Assembly: GCA_003282445.1 (NCBI GenBank)
Contig: QBZE01000001.1
Coordinates: 248,001-312,000, forward strand
Reading direction: 5' to 3'
DNA: 64,000 nucleotides
DNA from: OCS155 cluster bacterium AG-333-G23
Lineage (GTDB): Bacteria; Actinomycetota; Acidimicrobiia; Actinomarinales; Actinomarinaceae
Position 1 is the stretch's first letter. Every line of letters begins with the position of its first letter. Under the pieces are notes generated by a model. That model did not search any database. It was not told the DNA's origin and worked only from the letters and a program-made list of their open reading frames with translations. Of this stretch, positions 34,909 to 44,160 are shown piece by piece. Made by a program: the position numbers and the translations under genes.

Positions 34909-35382
34909 TTGAAAAGAATACTTTTAAAAATTGTTAATAAATATAGTTTGATTTATTCTCCAGTAATCTGGACTCTTGGCGTAGCTATAATTTCTATCGC
35001 ATATAAACCTTTTTGGATTTTGAATTTCTTAACTGTACTTGCAATATTGTTTTCTTTTATTTTATATTTATATACATCAAGAAGAGGACTTACTATTGAT
35101 GGGCATAATTTCTCTAATTATAAATATACAATTCTAGAATATTATTCAGACTACTGACTAGGTTGTACAGCTTCGAAACTCATAGTTGATGAGTTCAAGA
35201 AAAAAAATCCTGAAATACCAATAGTTTCTATCAATGCTTCAAAGAAAGAGCACAAAGAGATAATTGAAAAATATAGATTGAAGTTTACGCCGACCTACAT
35301 TTTAGTTGATAGTAATGGTGAAAGAGTACATAAAAGAGTTGGTAGTTTTAGTAATAAAAAATTTACAACTTTGATAAATTAA
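34909..35382 (+). CDS. Candidate selenoprotein: membrane-anchored thioredoxin-like protein with UxxC site
   Basis: Read through an in-frame TGA (35155-35157), this gene encodes 157 residues. Residues 1-55 contain two hydrophobic helices (a membrane anchor). From about residue 70 a thioredoxin fold begins: TILEYYSDY, then TGA, then LGCTASKLIVDEF. The TGA sits exactly where the first Cys of the WCxxC motif belongs, so the site reads U83-L-G-C86. The thioredoxin pattern continues for 74 codons without another stop, including the cis-Pro FTPTYILVDSNGE and GSFS. After the TGA, AACTCAT (35177-35183) and ATGAGTT (35189-35195) form a stem with loop AGTTG starting 26 bases past the TGA, in the range described for bacterial SECIS elements. 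The start is TTG 34909, with AAGG upstream. A nonsense mutation or sequencing error is the alternative; then it would be a pseudogene. The 3' end overlaps csaA tail-to-tail by 4 bases. Confidence 0.75.
35171..35199 (+). promoter_or_regulatory. SECIS-like hairpin
   Basis: The core stem AACTCAT/ATGAGTT is 7 perfect base pairs with a five-base loop AGTTG (G in second position). It can extend through a G-C pair (35175/35196) and CTT/AAG (35171-35173 with 35197-35199) around bulged bases. It lies 13-41 bases after the in-frame TGA, where SelB-dependent recoding needs it. Confidence 0.6.
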
Positions 35383-35711
35383 GAAACCTTGTCTCCTAAA
35401 GATGAGTCTTCATCGGGATTAAGCAATAATACATTTCCTTCTTTATCTATAGATCCAAGAATTAAACACTGGCTCATGATTGATCCAATTTGCTTTTCTC
35501 CTAAATTTATTATTCCTATGCATTTTCTATTTACTAAGCTTTCTAAAGAATAATTAGTTATCTGGGCACTAGTTTTTTTAATTCCTATTTCTTCACCAAA
35601 GTCAATATTTAGTAGGTAAGAAGGTTTGTTTATTTCTGGAAATTCTTCTGCTGAGATTATTTTCCCAACTCGAATATCTAGCTCCATAAAATTTTTAACA
35701 TTTTTATTCAT
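35379..35711 (-). CDS. csaA: tRNA-binding domain protein, CsaA-like
   Basis: The 110-residue OB-fold protein matches CsaA along its length: LDIRVGKIISAEEFPEINKP, NIDFGEEIGIKKTSAQIT and CIGIINLGEKQIG, then CLILG. CsaA has been described as a chaperone-like, tRNA-binding protein. A TACATT box lies 8 bases upstream of the ATG, so a leaderless start is possible. It converges on the thioredoxin-like gene and is divergent from the reductase. Confidence 0.88.
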   Translation of the reverse strand: MNKNVKNFMELDIRVGKIISAEEFPEINKPSYLLNIDFGEEIGIKKTSAQITNYSLESLVNRKCIGIINLGEKQIGSIMSQCLILGSIDKEGNVLLLNPDEDSSLGDKVS

Positions 35712-35741
35712 ATAAATAAAATGTAATTACATAATAATTTT

Positions 35742-36281
35742 ATGTCAAAAATACTTATTTTAGCTGGTGGAACACGTGCAGAGTCAAGAAACAATATGGC
35801 TGCATCTTACGTTGAAGAATACTTAAAACAGTTAGAAGTCCCATGTTCTATATATGATCAGCTTTATTTAAATACTCCATTTTTATTAGATTATGAAGAC
35901 CCACAACCTTCATCGATAGTGGCCATAAGAGATACGCTTATAGATTCTGACAAGTTGATAATATTCAGTCCTGTATTTAATGGAGGCTATGTTTCTCACT
36001 TAAAAAATACTTTGGATTGGCTCTCTTTAGGCTTTGATAATTATTCATACAATGAATTATTTAAAGGGAAGAACGTTGCTGTAGTTTCTTCCGTTAACGG
36101 AAGTGGAAGCAATGCAAAAGCGTCCTTCGATTTACTTTCAGGGCAGTTAAAAAATTATGGCTTAAAAGTTTATGAAGAATTTTATTTATTTACCGAACAA
36201 GAAAATGTCGATGAAATGATAGAAACTGGAAAGAATGAAGAGAAATTTCAAAATTTTATTGATTTATTTTTAACTATTTAA
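35742..36281 (+). CDS. NAD(P)H-dependent FMN reductase family protein
   Basis: The 179-residue flavodoxin-fold protein shows ILILAGGTRAESRNNMAASYV with the phosphate loop, and IIFSPVFNGGYVSHLKNTLDWLSLG, the signature of the NADPH-dependent FMN reductase (SsuE/ArsH/chromate-reductase) group, then VVSSVNGSGSNAKAS. Physiological electron acceptor cannot be predicted. It overlaps the plsC-like gene tail-to-tail by 12 bases. Confidence 0.85.
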   Translation: MSKILILAGGTRAESRNNMAASYVEEYLKQLEVPCSIYDQLYLNTPFLLDYEDPQPSSIVAIRDTLIDSDKLIIFSPVFNGGYVSHLKNTLDWLSLGFDNYSYNELFKGKNVAVVSSVNGSGSNAKASFDLLSGQLKNYGLKVYEEFYLFTEQENVDEMIETGKNEEKFQNFIDLFLTI

Positions 36282-36995
36282 TACTTCGTCAATTTTTTTA
36301 TATATTAATTCTGTAAGTTGTTCAGTTGTATAGTCATTCGGATTTTCTACTGGCTCTAATACATCAAGATGAATGTCACCTTTCTTGAACCAAACTTTTC
36401 CTTTAATCATAAGATTATGAGCATTATGAGTTACTACTGGCAGAATGGGTAAGTTGAAACTTTGAGATATATTTGCTGCACCTTTTTTAAAAGGTAAAAG
36501 ATCTTTCTGATTACTTCTTGTTCCCTCAGGAAAAATCATAATTGAGTTTCCTTCGGCAATTACATTTGATATTGATTTATTAATTTCAGGTAAATTTAAT
36601 TGTGCATTTTTTCTATCAATTCTTGGAAGGCCTAGTATTTTTAATACTCTTCCAAAGAAAGGCCATCTAAATAATTCTGTTTTTGTTAGAAATCTTATTG
36701 AAACTGGGAGGGCATGAATATGCGTAAAAATATCTAAGGTAGAGGGATGATTTCCAACTACTATGTAGCTTCTTTCCGTATTAACATTCTCAATTCCTGA
36801 TATGGTTAAATTTACTCCAACCATTTTTACACCAAGCCATCCAAAGTAATGATAAATTTTTGTTGCTAATTTTTTACCTCCAGGAATTAAAGCAGTCATC
36901 AAAATACTTACTATAAATATTACAAAAAGGAATATAAAAGTAGGGAAACGATATAACGTTCTAATCCTAGTTTCAGTATCTATATTTACACTCAC
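36270..36995 (-). CDS. plsC: 1-acyl-sn-glycerol-3-phosphate acyltransferase
   Basis: PlsC adds the second acyl chain to make phosphatidic acid. The 241-residue protein has an N-terminal membrane helix, the catalytic VVGNHPSTLDIF (HxxxxD) near residue 77, the IFPEGTRSNQ motif, and LPILPVVTHN. The start is GTG 36995; on the minus strand TAAAAT ends 6 bases upstream, so a leaderless GTG start is likely. Confidence 0.9.
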   Translation of the reverse strand: MSVNIDTETRIRTLYRFPTFIFLFVIFIVSILMTALIPGGKKLATKIYHYFGWLGVKMVGVNLTISGIENVNTERSYIVVGNHPSTLDIFTHIHALPVSIRFLTKTELFRWPFFGRVLKILGLPRIDRKNAQLNLPEINKSISNVIAEGNSIMIFPEGTRSNQKDLLPFKKGAANISQSFNLPILPVVTHNAHNLMIKGKVWFKKGDIHLDVLEPVENPNDYTTEQLTELIYKKIDEVLNS

Positions 36996-37001
36996 AAGTT
37001 A

Positions 37002-37007
37002 ATTTTA
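37002..37007 (-). promoter_or_regulatory. -10 box of the leaderless plsC gene
   Basis: On the minus strand TAAAAT, six bases (TAACTT), then the GTG start at 36995. This is the same geometry as the ATG leaderless genes but with GTG. Confidence 0.5.
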
Positions 37008-37046
37008 TTAGATTTAAACAAAATAAATCATATGATTAAATATAAA

Positions 37047-37649
37047 TTATTGTTTATCTCTAAGGTCTACATAGGGCATAACTATCTGCACCACAGGGCC
37101 AATAGATAAAGCGATAAATACTGATGCAAAGCCCACCGTTCCCCCCATTATCCAACCTAAAATTAGAGCAGTTACTTCTATAACGTTTCTAGCTGTACCA
37201 ATTTTTAATCCTAGGCTTTCAAGTCCAACCATAACCCCGTCTCTTGGACCAGAACCTAGGTTGCTACCAACATAGATTGCTGTTCCAGCGCCAATTAAAG
37301 TAACTCCAAAAAAAATAAAGAGAATTTTCACTAATAACAGTTCAGGGGTGCTGCCAATTTTTATGAAATAATCAACTACAATACCTGTCCAAAAAACATC
37401 AACGATTGTTCCAATTCCAGGTTTCTGCTTTAAAGGTATCCATAGAAGTGTTACAAAAATACCAGTCAAAATGATTGCAGTCCCATAACTTATTCCTGTA
37501 ATTTTTGAAAGCCCATCGTGAAATGCACCCCATGGCCCTAGACCTAGATTTCCTAAAAAATTAAGTGATATCCCACCGCCAAGTAGAGTGGTCCCTATCA
37601 TAACTTGGAAGAACTTTCTAACTGGCAATTGCATATTCAAATCTAGCAT
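37047..37649 (-). CDS. YczE/YitT-like membrane protein
   Basis: The 200-residue protein has about five membrane segments and a repeated glycine-rich motif: GISLNFLGNLGLGPWGAFHD in the first half and GTAIYVGSNLGSGPRDGVMV in the second, the internal duplication typical of the YczE family. The function of the family is poorly defined. It stands alone on the minus strand; its ATG is 35 bases from the divergent lipoprotein gene. Confidence 0.8.
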   Translation of the reverse strand: MLDLNMQLPVRKFFQVMIGTTLLGGGISLNFLGNLGLGPWGAFHDGLSKITGISYGTAIILTGIFVTLLWIPLKQKPGIGTIVDVFWTGIVVDYFIKIGSTPELLLVKILFIFFGVTLIGAGTAIYVGSNLGSGPRDGVMVGLESLGLKIGTARNVIEVTALILGWIMGGTVGFASVFIALSIGPVVQIVMPYVDLRDKQ

Positions 37650-37672
37650 TTATTTCTACTTATAAGGGTTAC

Positions 37673-37678
37673 TAATAT
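37673..37678 (+). promoter_or_regulatory. -10 box of the leaderless YceI-domain gene
   Basis: TAATAT, six bases (AAGAAG), then ATG 37685. Initiation is predicted at the start codon. Confidence 0.55.
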
Positions 37679-37684
37679 AAGAAG

Positions 37685-38401
37685 ATGAAAAGAATATTTG
37701 TATTTTTATTATTATTTACTTTTTGTTCAGACACAGCTTCTGAACAAGGAAGTCAAACTGTAGCTCTTGATTCAACTACAACAATATTAGAAGTTGTTGA
37801 TTCAGATGAAACCACAACTACCTTGATTGAAATTGAACAGCTAGAAACTTTTACAGATATTAATTATGAAATAGATAACGAGAAAAGCTTAGTTAGCTAC
37901 TTAGCACCAAAAGATTTTCTCAACTCAAATATTGAGATAGTTAGAGGGTCTACAAACAAAATAGTAGGAGGGTTCACTCTTTCACTTGATTCATGTGATC
38001 TTGCAGACTCATGTCTGTTAATAACAGATCTTATTATCTCAGCTGACCTTACAACCTTAAAGAGCGGTAATTCAATAAGAGATAATGCAATCAAAAAGAA
38101 CTGGTTAGAGTCAAATCTTTTTCCGAGTGCAATATATAAAATTGATGAGTTAATTCTTCCGAATAATGATTTTGATTCAAAAATTGATGAGACAGTAGTA
38201 GGAATACTAACAATAAGAAATATGGAAGTTAATATTCCATTTACTATTACTGCTTATATGGAAGATGATGAAATTAAAATTTTTGGCATTACTGAAATTG
38301 ACACAACCTGGTTTGGTTTTGATGCTCCGACAAAGTTTAATGCTTGGGAAGTTTTGAATCCAATTGCAATAGAAGTTGAATTAATTGCAAAAAGAAAGTA
38401 A
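37685..38401 (+). CDS. Exported YceI-domain protein, probable lipoprotein
   Basis: The 238-residue protein begins with MKRIFVFLLLFTFCSD, a short signal peptide whose Cys at position 14 may be lipidated, though the residue before it (Phe) is atypical for a lipobox. A Thr/Glu-rich linker follows to about residue 60. The remainder fits a YceI lipocalin-like barrel: SLVSYLAPKDFLN, GGFTLSLDSCD, ISADLTTLKSGNSIRDN, and the later GILTIRNMEVNIPFTI. YceI proteins bind isoprenoid or lipid ligands; the ligand here is unknown. Confidence 0.8.
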   Translation: MKRIFVFLLLFTFCSDTASEQGSQTVALDSTTTILEVVDSDETTTTLIEIEQLETFTDINYEIDNEKSLVSYLAPKDFLNSNIEIVRGSTNKIVGGFTLSLDSCDLADSCLLITDLIISADLTTLKSGNSIRDNAIKKNWLESNLFPSAIYKIDELILPNNDFDSKIDETVVGILTIRNMEVNIPFTITAYMEDDEIKIFGITEIDTTWFGFDAPTKFNAWEVLNPIAIEVELIAKRK

Positions 38402-38404
38402 AAG

Positions 38405-38923
38405 TTGATTCAGGATTTAAATTATCAAAAAATTTCAAAACCTCATGAAAAAAATAATGATGACTATGCATCTGTTTCAATATTAATTCATGATGAAAAG
38501 GAAATAATTTTTATAAAAAGGTCTGAAGATTTGCCAACCCATAAGGGACACATTGCTTTTCCTGGTGGGAAGAAGGAAGTTGAAGATCAAAGTATTGTCG
38601 ATACTGCTCTAAGAGAAGCCTGCGAAGAGCTTTTAATTGATTTAAAAACAATTACTCCAATTGGAATCTTGAAGCCTATAGATACAGTTGAATATAAATT
38701 TGAAGTTTATCCAGTTGTTTGTTTGATTAGCGATAAACCAAGTTCATTTAACAAATCAGAAGTTCAAAATTTATATTACGTTCCTATACAAGAACTTGAA
38801 AAAGAAAAAAATTGGGTCTTTCGTGGACACTACGATAGTGATTGGGTTTTTGACATTGATGGAGAAGTTTTGTGGGGAGCAACAGCAAAAATGGTTAGAA
38901 ATTTACTTAATATTACTCACTAA
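38405..38923 (+). CDS. Nudix hydrolase, CoA pyrophosphatase-like
   Basis: The 172-residue protein has the CoA-pyrophosphatase signature FIKRSEDLPTHKGHIAFPGGK followed by the Nudix helix ALREACEELLIDL, and in the C-terminal part WGATAKMVRNLL. This combination is found in NudL/Nudt7-like enzymes that split CoA into phosphopantetheine and 3',5'-ADP. TTG 38405 is the start, 3 bases after the upstream stop. Tail-to-tail overlap of 4 bases with the EamA permease gene. Confidence 0.85.
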   Translation: MIQDLNYQKISKPHEKNNDDYASVSILIHDEKEIIFIKRSEDLPTHKGHIAFPGGKKEVEDQSIVDTALREACEELLIDLKTITPIGILKPIDTVEYKFEVYPVVCLISDKPSSFNKSEVQNLYYVPIQELEKEKNWVFRGHYDSDWVFDIDGEVLWGATAKMVRNLLNITH

Positions 38924-39804
38924 ACATTTACTTCTTCATCTTTTACGGCTAAATACAAAGATATAAAAATTAAAAATAAAGTAATAAAAAAGATATTACT
39001 TACAACTTCTTCTAGGAATATATAACCTACAAATATTCCGACAATTGGAACAACATAATCAACAAGTGTTGTAAATGTTGCAGAGAGTCTTTTTATTGTA
39101 TAAAAAAATAAAGAGTAATTAAAAATATCTATAAAAACTAATCCAAACAACCTGAAAGCTTGTGTATTAGAGATTAATTCAATTTTTCCTCCAAAAGAAA
39201 GAAATAATACTATTGAAATTAGACTACTTGCTAACCATTGTGTGCATAGATATGTTTTTGCAGGAATATATTGAGAGTCTTTTTTATTTGTTATGTTACT
39301 TACTGCTAAGCCTTGTATCCCTATTAAGGCAAGGGCTCCTCCTGTAAGTAGATTTCCTTCATTTAATAATCCTGTTGTGCCAGATTGAAAAAGAAGAATA
39401 AGTCCTACAAGTCCTATAAATACAGAAATTAATTTTAGACGAGTGATTACTTCTTCTTTATAGAATAAATAAACCCAGATGACTGTAAATAAGGGAATCG
39501 TAGATATAAAAATACTGTGAAGGCCTGATGATATGTATTTTAAAGCGTATATGAATGTCCAGCCTGGAATAGTTATAGCTAAAAAGCCCGTCAAGCTACC
39601 TTTGATAAAATAGTTGAAGTTAATTTCACTACTAAATTCTTTAAAGCAATATATTCCAAATAAAATAGCAACAATTGTGATTCTGGCTGTGACTATAAAA
39701 ACTTCACTTACACCATCAATTAAAAGACTTCTGTTTAATAATCCATGAAATCCGAATAAGGAACCTATCAAAATTATATTTCTTAATCCAGAATAAGCAG
39801 ACAT
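38920..39804 (-). CDS. EamA/DMT-superfamily permease
   Basis: The 294-residue protein has ten predicted helices arranged as two EamA repeats, with the characteristic HSIFISTIPLFTVIWVYLF and, in the second repeat, TTLVDYVVPIVGIFVGYIFL. Family members export metabolites such as amino acids or sugars; the substrate cannot be inferred. It is divergent from trpS. Confidence 0.85.
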   Translation of the reverse strand: MSAYSGLRNIILIGSLFGFHGLLNRSLLIDGVSEVFIVTARITIVAILFGIYCFKEFSSEINFNYFIKGSLTGFLAITIPGWTFIYALKYISSGLHSIFISTIPLFTVIWVYLFYKEEVITRLKLISVFIGLVGLILLFQSGTTGLLNEGNLLTGGALALIGIQGLAVSNITNKKDSQYIPAKTYLCTQWLASSLISIVLFLSFGGKIELISNTQAFRLFGLVFIDIFNYSLFFYTIKRLSATFTTLVDYVVPIVGIFVGYIFLEEVVSNIFFITLFLIFISLYLAVKDEEVNV

Positions 39805-39850
39805 TGAATATTCAGATTTGATAAAGACTCTCCAATTTGATTTAGTTTAT

Positions 39851-39856
39851 TAGAAT
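39851..39856 (+). promoter_or_regulatory. -10 box of a leaderless trpS transcript
   Basis: TAGAAT, seven bases (AGCAGAT), then ATG 39864. There is no ribosome binding site; no -35 consensus is visible. Confidence 0.5.
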
Positions 39857-39863
39857 AGCAGAT

Positions 39864-40835
39864 ATGAAAACAGTTTTTTCAGGAATTCAACCTACTGGCA
39901 AAGTTCATTTGGGTAACTTTTTAGGTGCAATTAATAATTGGGTCGAAATGTCTAATAATAAAAATAAAAATTATTTTTGTGTCGTAGATTTACATTCATT
40001 AACTACACATCCAGATCCGAAAACAATGGAAGAGAATATATTATCTACAGTTAAGGTTTTGATTGCTGCAGGTATAAATCTGAATAACTCAACAATTTAT
40101 GTACAGAGCAAGGTGCCTGAGCACGCACAATTATCTTGGGTACTATCTAATTTTTGTCAGATAGGAGAGTTACAAAGAATGACTCAGTTTAAAGAAAAAT
40201 CATCTGAATTAGGAAATCATGCAGGAATACTAACATATCCAATATTAATGACTTCAGATATTCTAATTCATAAAGCCAATGAAGTTCCTGTGGGTGACGA
40301 TCAAACTCAACATTTAGAATTAACTAGAAATATTGCGGAAAGATTTAATAACAAATATGGAGACATTTTTCCTGTTCCTGAGAAAACATCTGGAAAAGTT
40401 GGAGCAAGGCTTATGTCCCTCAGGCATCCTGAAAATAAAATGTCTAAAAGTGCGGATGATATAAATGGAACAATATATTTTGATGATACTAAAGATAAGA
40501 TTATGAAAAAATTTAAATCATCAGTTACAGATTCTGAAGATCAAATTAGATATGATTTAGAGTCAAAAATAGGAATAAGTAATTTAATTGATATATATTC
40601 ATCAGTAAAAGGAATTAGTCATAAAGAAGTAGAGAAAAAATTTTCAAGTTCTAAATATGGAGAATTTAAAATTGAAGTTGGAGAAGCAGTATCAAATTAT
40701 CTTGAACCTATATTTTCTAAATATGATTCTTTGAGTGACAAAGAAATTATGTCACTAATGGACACTAATCTAAATGTAGCAAAAAGTTCTGCAAAGAAAA
40801 CAATGGAAGAAGTAAATAGTCTTTTAGGTATCTAA
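39864..40835 (+). CDS. trpS: Tryptophanyl-tRNA synthetase
   Basis: TrpS charges tRNA-Trp. The 323-residue class I enzyme shows GIQPTGKVHLGNFLGAINNW (HIGH-like), CVVDLHSLT, ILMTSDILIHKANEVPVGDDQTQH split across its core, and the KMSKS loop in HPENKMSKSADD near residue 193. UvrD follows after 3 bases. Confidence 0.96.
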   Translation: MKTVFSGIQPTGKVHLGNFLGAINNWVEMSNNKNKNYFCVVDLHSLTTHPDPKTMEENILSTVKVLIAAGINLNNSTIYVQSKVPEHAQLSWVLSNFCQIGELQRMTQFKEKSSELGNHAGILTYPILMTSDILIHKANEVPVGDDQTQHLELTRNIAERFNNKYGDIFPVPEKTSGKVGARLMSLRHPENKMSKSADDINGTIYFDDTKDKIMKKFKSSVTDSEDQIRYDLESKIGISNLIDIYSSVKGISHKEVEKKFSSSKYGEFKIEVGEAVSNYLEPIFSKYDSLSDKEIMSLMDTNLNVAKSSAKKTMEEVNSLLGI

Positions 40836-40838
40836 AAA

Positions 40839-42974
40839 ATGGACAAAATTAAAAGCATTCCTGACGAATGGAAAGAATTAGTAAATGACGACCAAAAAAG
40901 ATCAATAGAACATATTTATGGCCCCTTGTTAATTATTGCCGGAGCTGGCTCTGGAAAAACAAGAGTCCTCACTTATAGATATGCCCATTTAGTAAAAAAT
41001 TATTCGATTAGTTTTGAAAATATTTTGGCTATTACTTTTACAAATAAAGCTGCCAATGAGATGAAAGAGAGGATAAGTAAGTTATTAAATTTAGAAGTTT
41101 CGCCAAAATGGATCTCGACATTTCATAGTTCATGTGTAAAAATATTAAGAATTCATGGCCATTTGATTGGATTTAAGAATAATTTTACAATTTATGATCA
41201 ATCTGATTCATCAAAATTGATAAGAAACTGCATGAGAGAAGGTGATGTTGATTTAAAGCAGTATTCTCCAAAACGTTTTCAAGCACATATATCAAGTTTA
41301 AAGAATATGCGTATTTCTCCAGGTGAAGCAATTGAAAATGCAGAATCTTTTTTTGAAGTAAAAGTTGCCGAAATATACACTTCTTATGAAAAAAAACTTA
41401 TCTTATCGAATTCAATGGACTTTGATGATTTATTAATTAAAACAGTTGAGCTTTTAGAAACAAGCGATAAAGCATTAGATTACTGGTCTAATAAGTTTCA
41501 ATATATTATGGTTGATGAATATCAGGACACAAATCTTGTTCAATACAAATTAATTGAGTTACTTTCTTCAAAGCATAAAAATTTATGTGTAGTTGGTGAC
41601 TCTGATCAAAGTATTTATGCTTTTAGAGGCGCTGATATAAGAAATATACAAGAGTTTGAAAAAGATTTTAGTAATGCAACAATCATTACGCTTGAAAAAA
41701 ATTATAGATCATCACAGAAAATTTTGGATATTGCAAACGCTGTCATATCTAATAATCCAAGGAATAAGGAAAAAAATCTTTGGACTGATAATGAGGATGG
41801 AGTAGATGTCAATGCAATAAGATTTAATTCAGAGAGAGATGAGGGGAGATGGATAGTAGAAGAAATATCAAAAATAATTAAAGATGGTGAGAATAATGAG
41901 ATTGCAATTTTTTATAGAACAAACAATCAATCAAGAATATTCGAGGAAGAATTAAGAAAATTAAGTATCAATTATAAGGTTGTTGGAAATGTTAGATTCT
42001 ACGATAGAAAAGAAATAAAAGATGTACTTTCTTATTTAAATTTCTTAGTAAATCCAGATGACGCCGTTTCATTTGAAAGAATTTTGAATGTCCCCAAAAG
42101 AGGAATAGGAGAATCGACTCTACAAAAATTGAGAGATTATGCTAATTCAAAAAATATTTCTGTATCCAATGTTTTAGATCATATCAATGAAATTGATACC
42201 TTGTCAGATAGAGTTATAAAGCAATTAGCTTTATTTAGCAATTTAATAATTGAATTAAAAACATTTGCAATAGAAGGTCCTTCTAAGTCAATAGAGAAGA
42301 TTCTTGACTTAACTGGCTATAAGAATGAATTAATTAAAGAAGGCACCTTAGAGTCACAAATGAGAGTTGAAAACTTAGATGAACTTTTAACTTCAGCTGT
42401 GGAATTTGAAAACCTATACGAAGAAGAAATAGATGATCCTTTTCATAAAGTTAGAGACTATTTAGAGTCGCTTGCTCTTTTTACAGAATCTGACAATATT
42501 ACCGATGAAGACACCGTTCTTTTAATGACATTGCATAATGCAAAGGGCTTGGAATTTCCAATTGTTTTTATGACAGGAATGGAGGAAAACGTATTCCCAA
42601 GTCAGAAATCTGAGAACGAATTTGAGATACAAGAAGAAAGAAGGCTTTGCTACGTAGGAATGACTAGAGCTGAAAAGAAATTGTATTTAACTTACTCTAG
42701 TACAAGAACGCTTTGGGCCGGAACAAATTATAATCTGCCAAGTAGATTTTTAGATGAAGCAAAACCCTTTTATAAAGAGATAGAATTAGAAGAATCTGAG
42801 AATATTAATTTATTAACACCAGAAGAAGATACTACAGGTAAAAAAGTTATCCACGAAAAATATGGAAAAGGTGTTGTTGTTGAAACATCAGGAAATGAGA
42901 TAACGATTGACTTTGGAGAAGAGTGGGGAATAAAACACCTAGATGTAGAGTGGGCGCCAATTAAATTTGAATAG
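40839..42974 (+). CDS. pcrA: UvrD/PcrA-type superfamily 1 DNA helicase
   Basis: The 711-residue protein carries the SF1 helicase motifs in order: IIAGAGSGKTRVLTYR (I), ITFTNKAANEM (Ia), MVDEYQDTN (II), VVGDSDQSIYAFRGA (III), LEKNYRSS (IV), then MTLHNAKGLEFPIVFMTG (V) and YVGMTRAEKKLYLTY (VI). The C-terminal residues EKYGKGVVVETSG form the PcrA/UvrD RNA-polymerase-interacting tail. Acts in nucleotide excision repair and replication-transcription conflict resolution. Confidence 0.93.
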   Translation: MDKIKSIPDEWKELVNDDQKRSIEHIYGPLLIIAGAGSGKTRVLTYRYAHLVKNYSISFENILAITFTNKAANEMKERISKLLNLEVSPKWISTFHSSCVKILRIHGHLIGFKNNFTIYDQSDSSKLIRNCMREGDVDLKQYSPKRFQAHISSLKNMRISPGEAIENAESFFEVKVAEIYTSYEKKLILSNSMDFDDLLIKTVELLETSDKALDYWSNKFQYIMVDEYQDTNLVQYKLIELLSSKHKNLCVVGDSDQSIYAFRGADIRNIQEFEKDFSNATIITLEKNYRSSQKILDIANAVISNNPRNKEKNLWTDNEDGVDVNAIRFNSERDEGRWIVEEISKIIKDGENNEIAIFYRTNNQSRIFEEELRKLSINYKVVGNVRFYDRKEIKDVLSYLNFLVNPDDAVSFERILNVPKRGIGESTLQKLRDYANSKNISVSNVLDHINEIDTLSDRVIKQLALFSNLIIELKTFAIEGPSKSIEKILDLTGYKNELIKEGTLESQMRVENLDELLTSAVEFENLYEEEIDDPFHKVRDYLESLALFTESDNITDEDTVLLMTLHNAKGLEFPIVFMTGMEENVFPSQKSENEFEIQEERRLCYVGMTRAEKKLYLTYSSTRTLWAGTNYNLPSRFLDEAKPFYKEIELEESENINLLTPEEDTTGKKVIHEKYGKGVVVETSGNEITIDFGEEWGIKHLDVEWAPIKFE

Positions 42975-43006
42975 AAATCTTCACATAAGTATTTTTTTAT
43001 AGAATA

Positions 43007-43012
43007 TATAAT
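43007..43012 (+). promoter_or_regulatory. -10 box upstream of sucC
   Basis: TATAAT lies 12 bases before the sucC ATG, giving a predicted 5' leader of about six bases with no ribosome binding site. No matching -35 is seen. Confidence 0.45.
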
Positions 43013-43024
43013 CTTTATTGAAAT

Positions 43025-44158
43025 ATGGATTTATTTGAATATCAAGGAAAATCGCTTTATCAAGACTATGACATAAGCCATCCTAAATCATCCTTGGTAA
43101 AAGACCCTAAAGAACTTCAAGAATTAAAGGGGTTGAGTTATCCAGTAGTTGTTAAAGCGCAAGTTCAAGTAGGTGGCAGAGGTAAAGCTGGAGGAATCAA
43201 AGTAGCAAACAACCACGATGAGCTGATTGAATTAGGAAACCAGATATATGGAATGGATATAAAAGGTCACAAAGTAGAGGTTCTATTAATTGAAGAAGCT
43301 TCAGAAATTTTAGAAGAATACTATCTTTCGTTTACTCTCGATAGGTCGGCTAAAAAATACTTAATGATGCTTAGTTCCAAGGGTGGTATGGATATTGAGC
43401 AAGTAGCAAAAGATAATCCAAAAGATTTGGTAAAACTTCATATATCACCTTCAAAAGGTCTAGATAAAAAAGATTTAGATGAATCAATAATTGAAGCTAA
43501 TTTAAATCAAAAATATAAAAATGAATTATCAGAGATAATTAGTAAATTATATGAACTATTTGAAGAAGGAGATTGCGATTTAGTTGAAGTAAATCCTTTA
43601 GCTATTACAAACGAAGGAGTAATGGCACTTGATTCAAAAGTTGCATTAGATATGAATGCAAAATTTAAACATGAAAATTTTCAAATTCTAGAAGATGAAA
43701 TTCCAATTCCCGAAGAAGAAAAATTTGCTAAAGAAAAAGGTCTTAATTTTATAAAGTTAGATGGTTTTGTAGGAATCATTGGCAATGGAGCAGGCTTAGT
43801 AATGTCAACTCTTGATGTTGTAGCTGAGCACGGAGGGAGTGCATCCAACTTTTTAGATATCGGTGGCGGTGCAAAGTCTGAAACAGTAAGTGCTGCACTA
43901 GAAGTATTAGAAACTGATCCAAATGTTAAAAGTGTTTTAATAAATATTTTTGGAGGAATTACAAGATGTGATTTAGTTGCAGATGGGATAGTTGAAGCAA
44001 CTAGTGGTAAAAAATTAAAGTGGCCAATAATAATCCGTCTTGATGGAACAAATTCTCAAGAAGGTCTAGAAATATTGAAAAATAACCCTAACGATAATAT
44101 TTTTATTTCAGAAAACATGGATGAAGCAGCAAAGCTAGCTGTTGAGAGCGGAGTATAA
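43025..44158 (+). CDS. sucC: Succinyl-CoA synthetase (ADP-forming) subunit beta
   Basis: SucC-SucD convert succinyl-CoA to succinate with substrate-level phosphorylation. The 377-residue protein starts [15 protein letters not shown], has the ATP-grasp segments [20 protein letters not shown] and [14 protein letters not shown], and the CoA-ligase domain [19 protein letters not shown] with [11 protein letters not shown]. sucD follows after 2 bases. Confidence 0.96.
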   Translation: MDLFEYQGKSLYQDYDISHPKSSLVKDPKELQELKGLSYPVVVKAQVQVGGRGKAGGIKVANNHDELIELGNQIYGMDIKGHKVEVLLIEEASEILEEYYLSFTLDRSAKKYLMMLSSKGGMDIEQVAKDNPKDLVKLHISPSKGLDKKDLDESIIEANLNQKYKNELSEIISKLYELFEEGDCDLVEVNPLAITNEGVMALDSKVALDMNAKFKHENFQILEDEIPIPEEEKFAKEKGLNFIKLDGFVGIIGNGAGLVMSTLDVVAEHGGSASNFLDIGGGAKSETVSAALEVLETDPNVKSVLINIFGGITRCDLVADGIVEATSGKKLKWPIIIRLDGTNSQEGLEILKNNPNDNIFISENMDEAAKLAVESGV

Positions 44159-44160
44159 TT

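Noticed and set aside
35155-35157. TGA reassigned to tryptophan as an explanation for the thioredoxin-like gene
   Set aside because: TGA terminates many genes here at tight junctions (rpsH, secY, tyrA, livH), tryptophan is written TGG throughout, and the position calls for Cys/Sec and not Trp.
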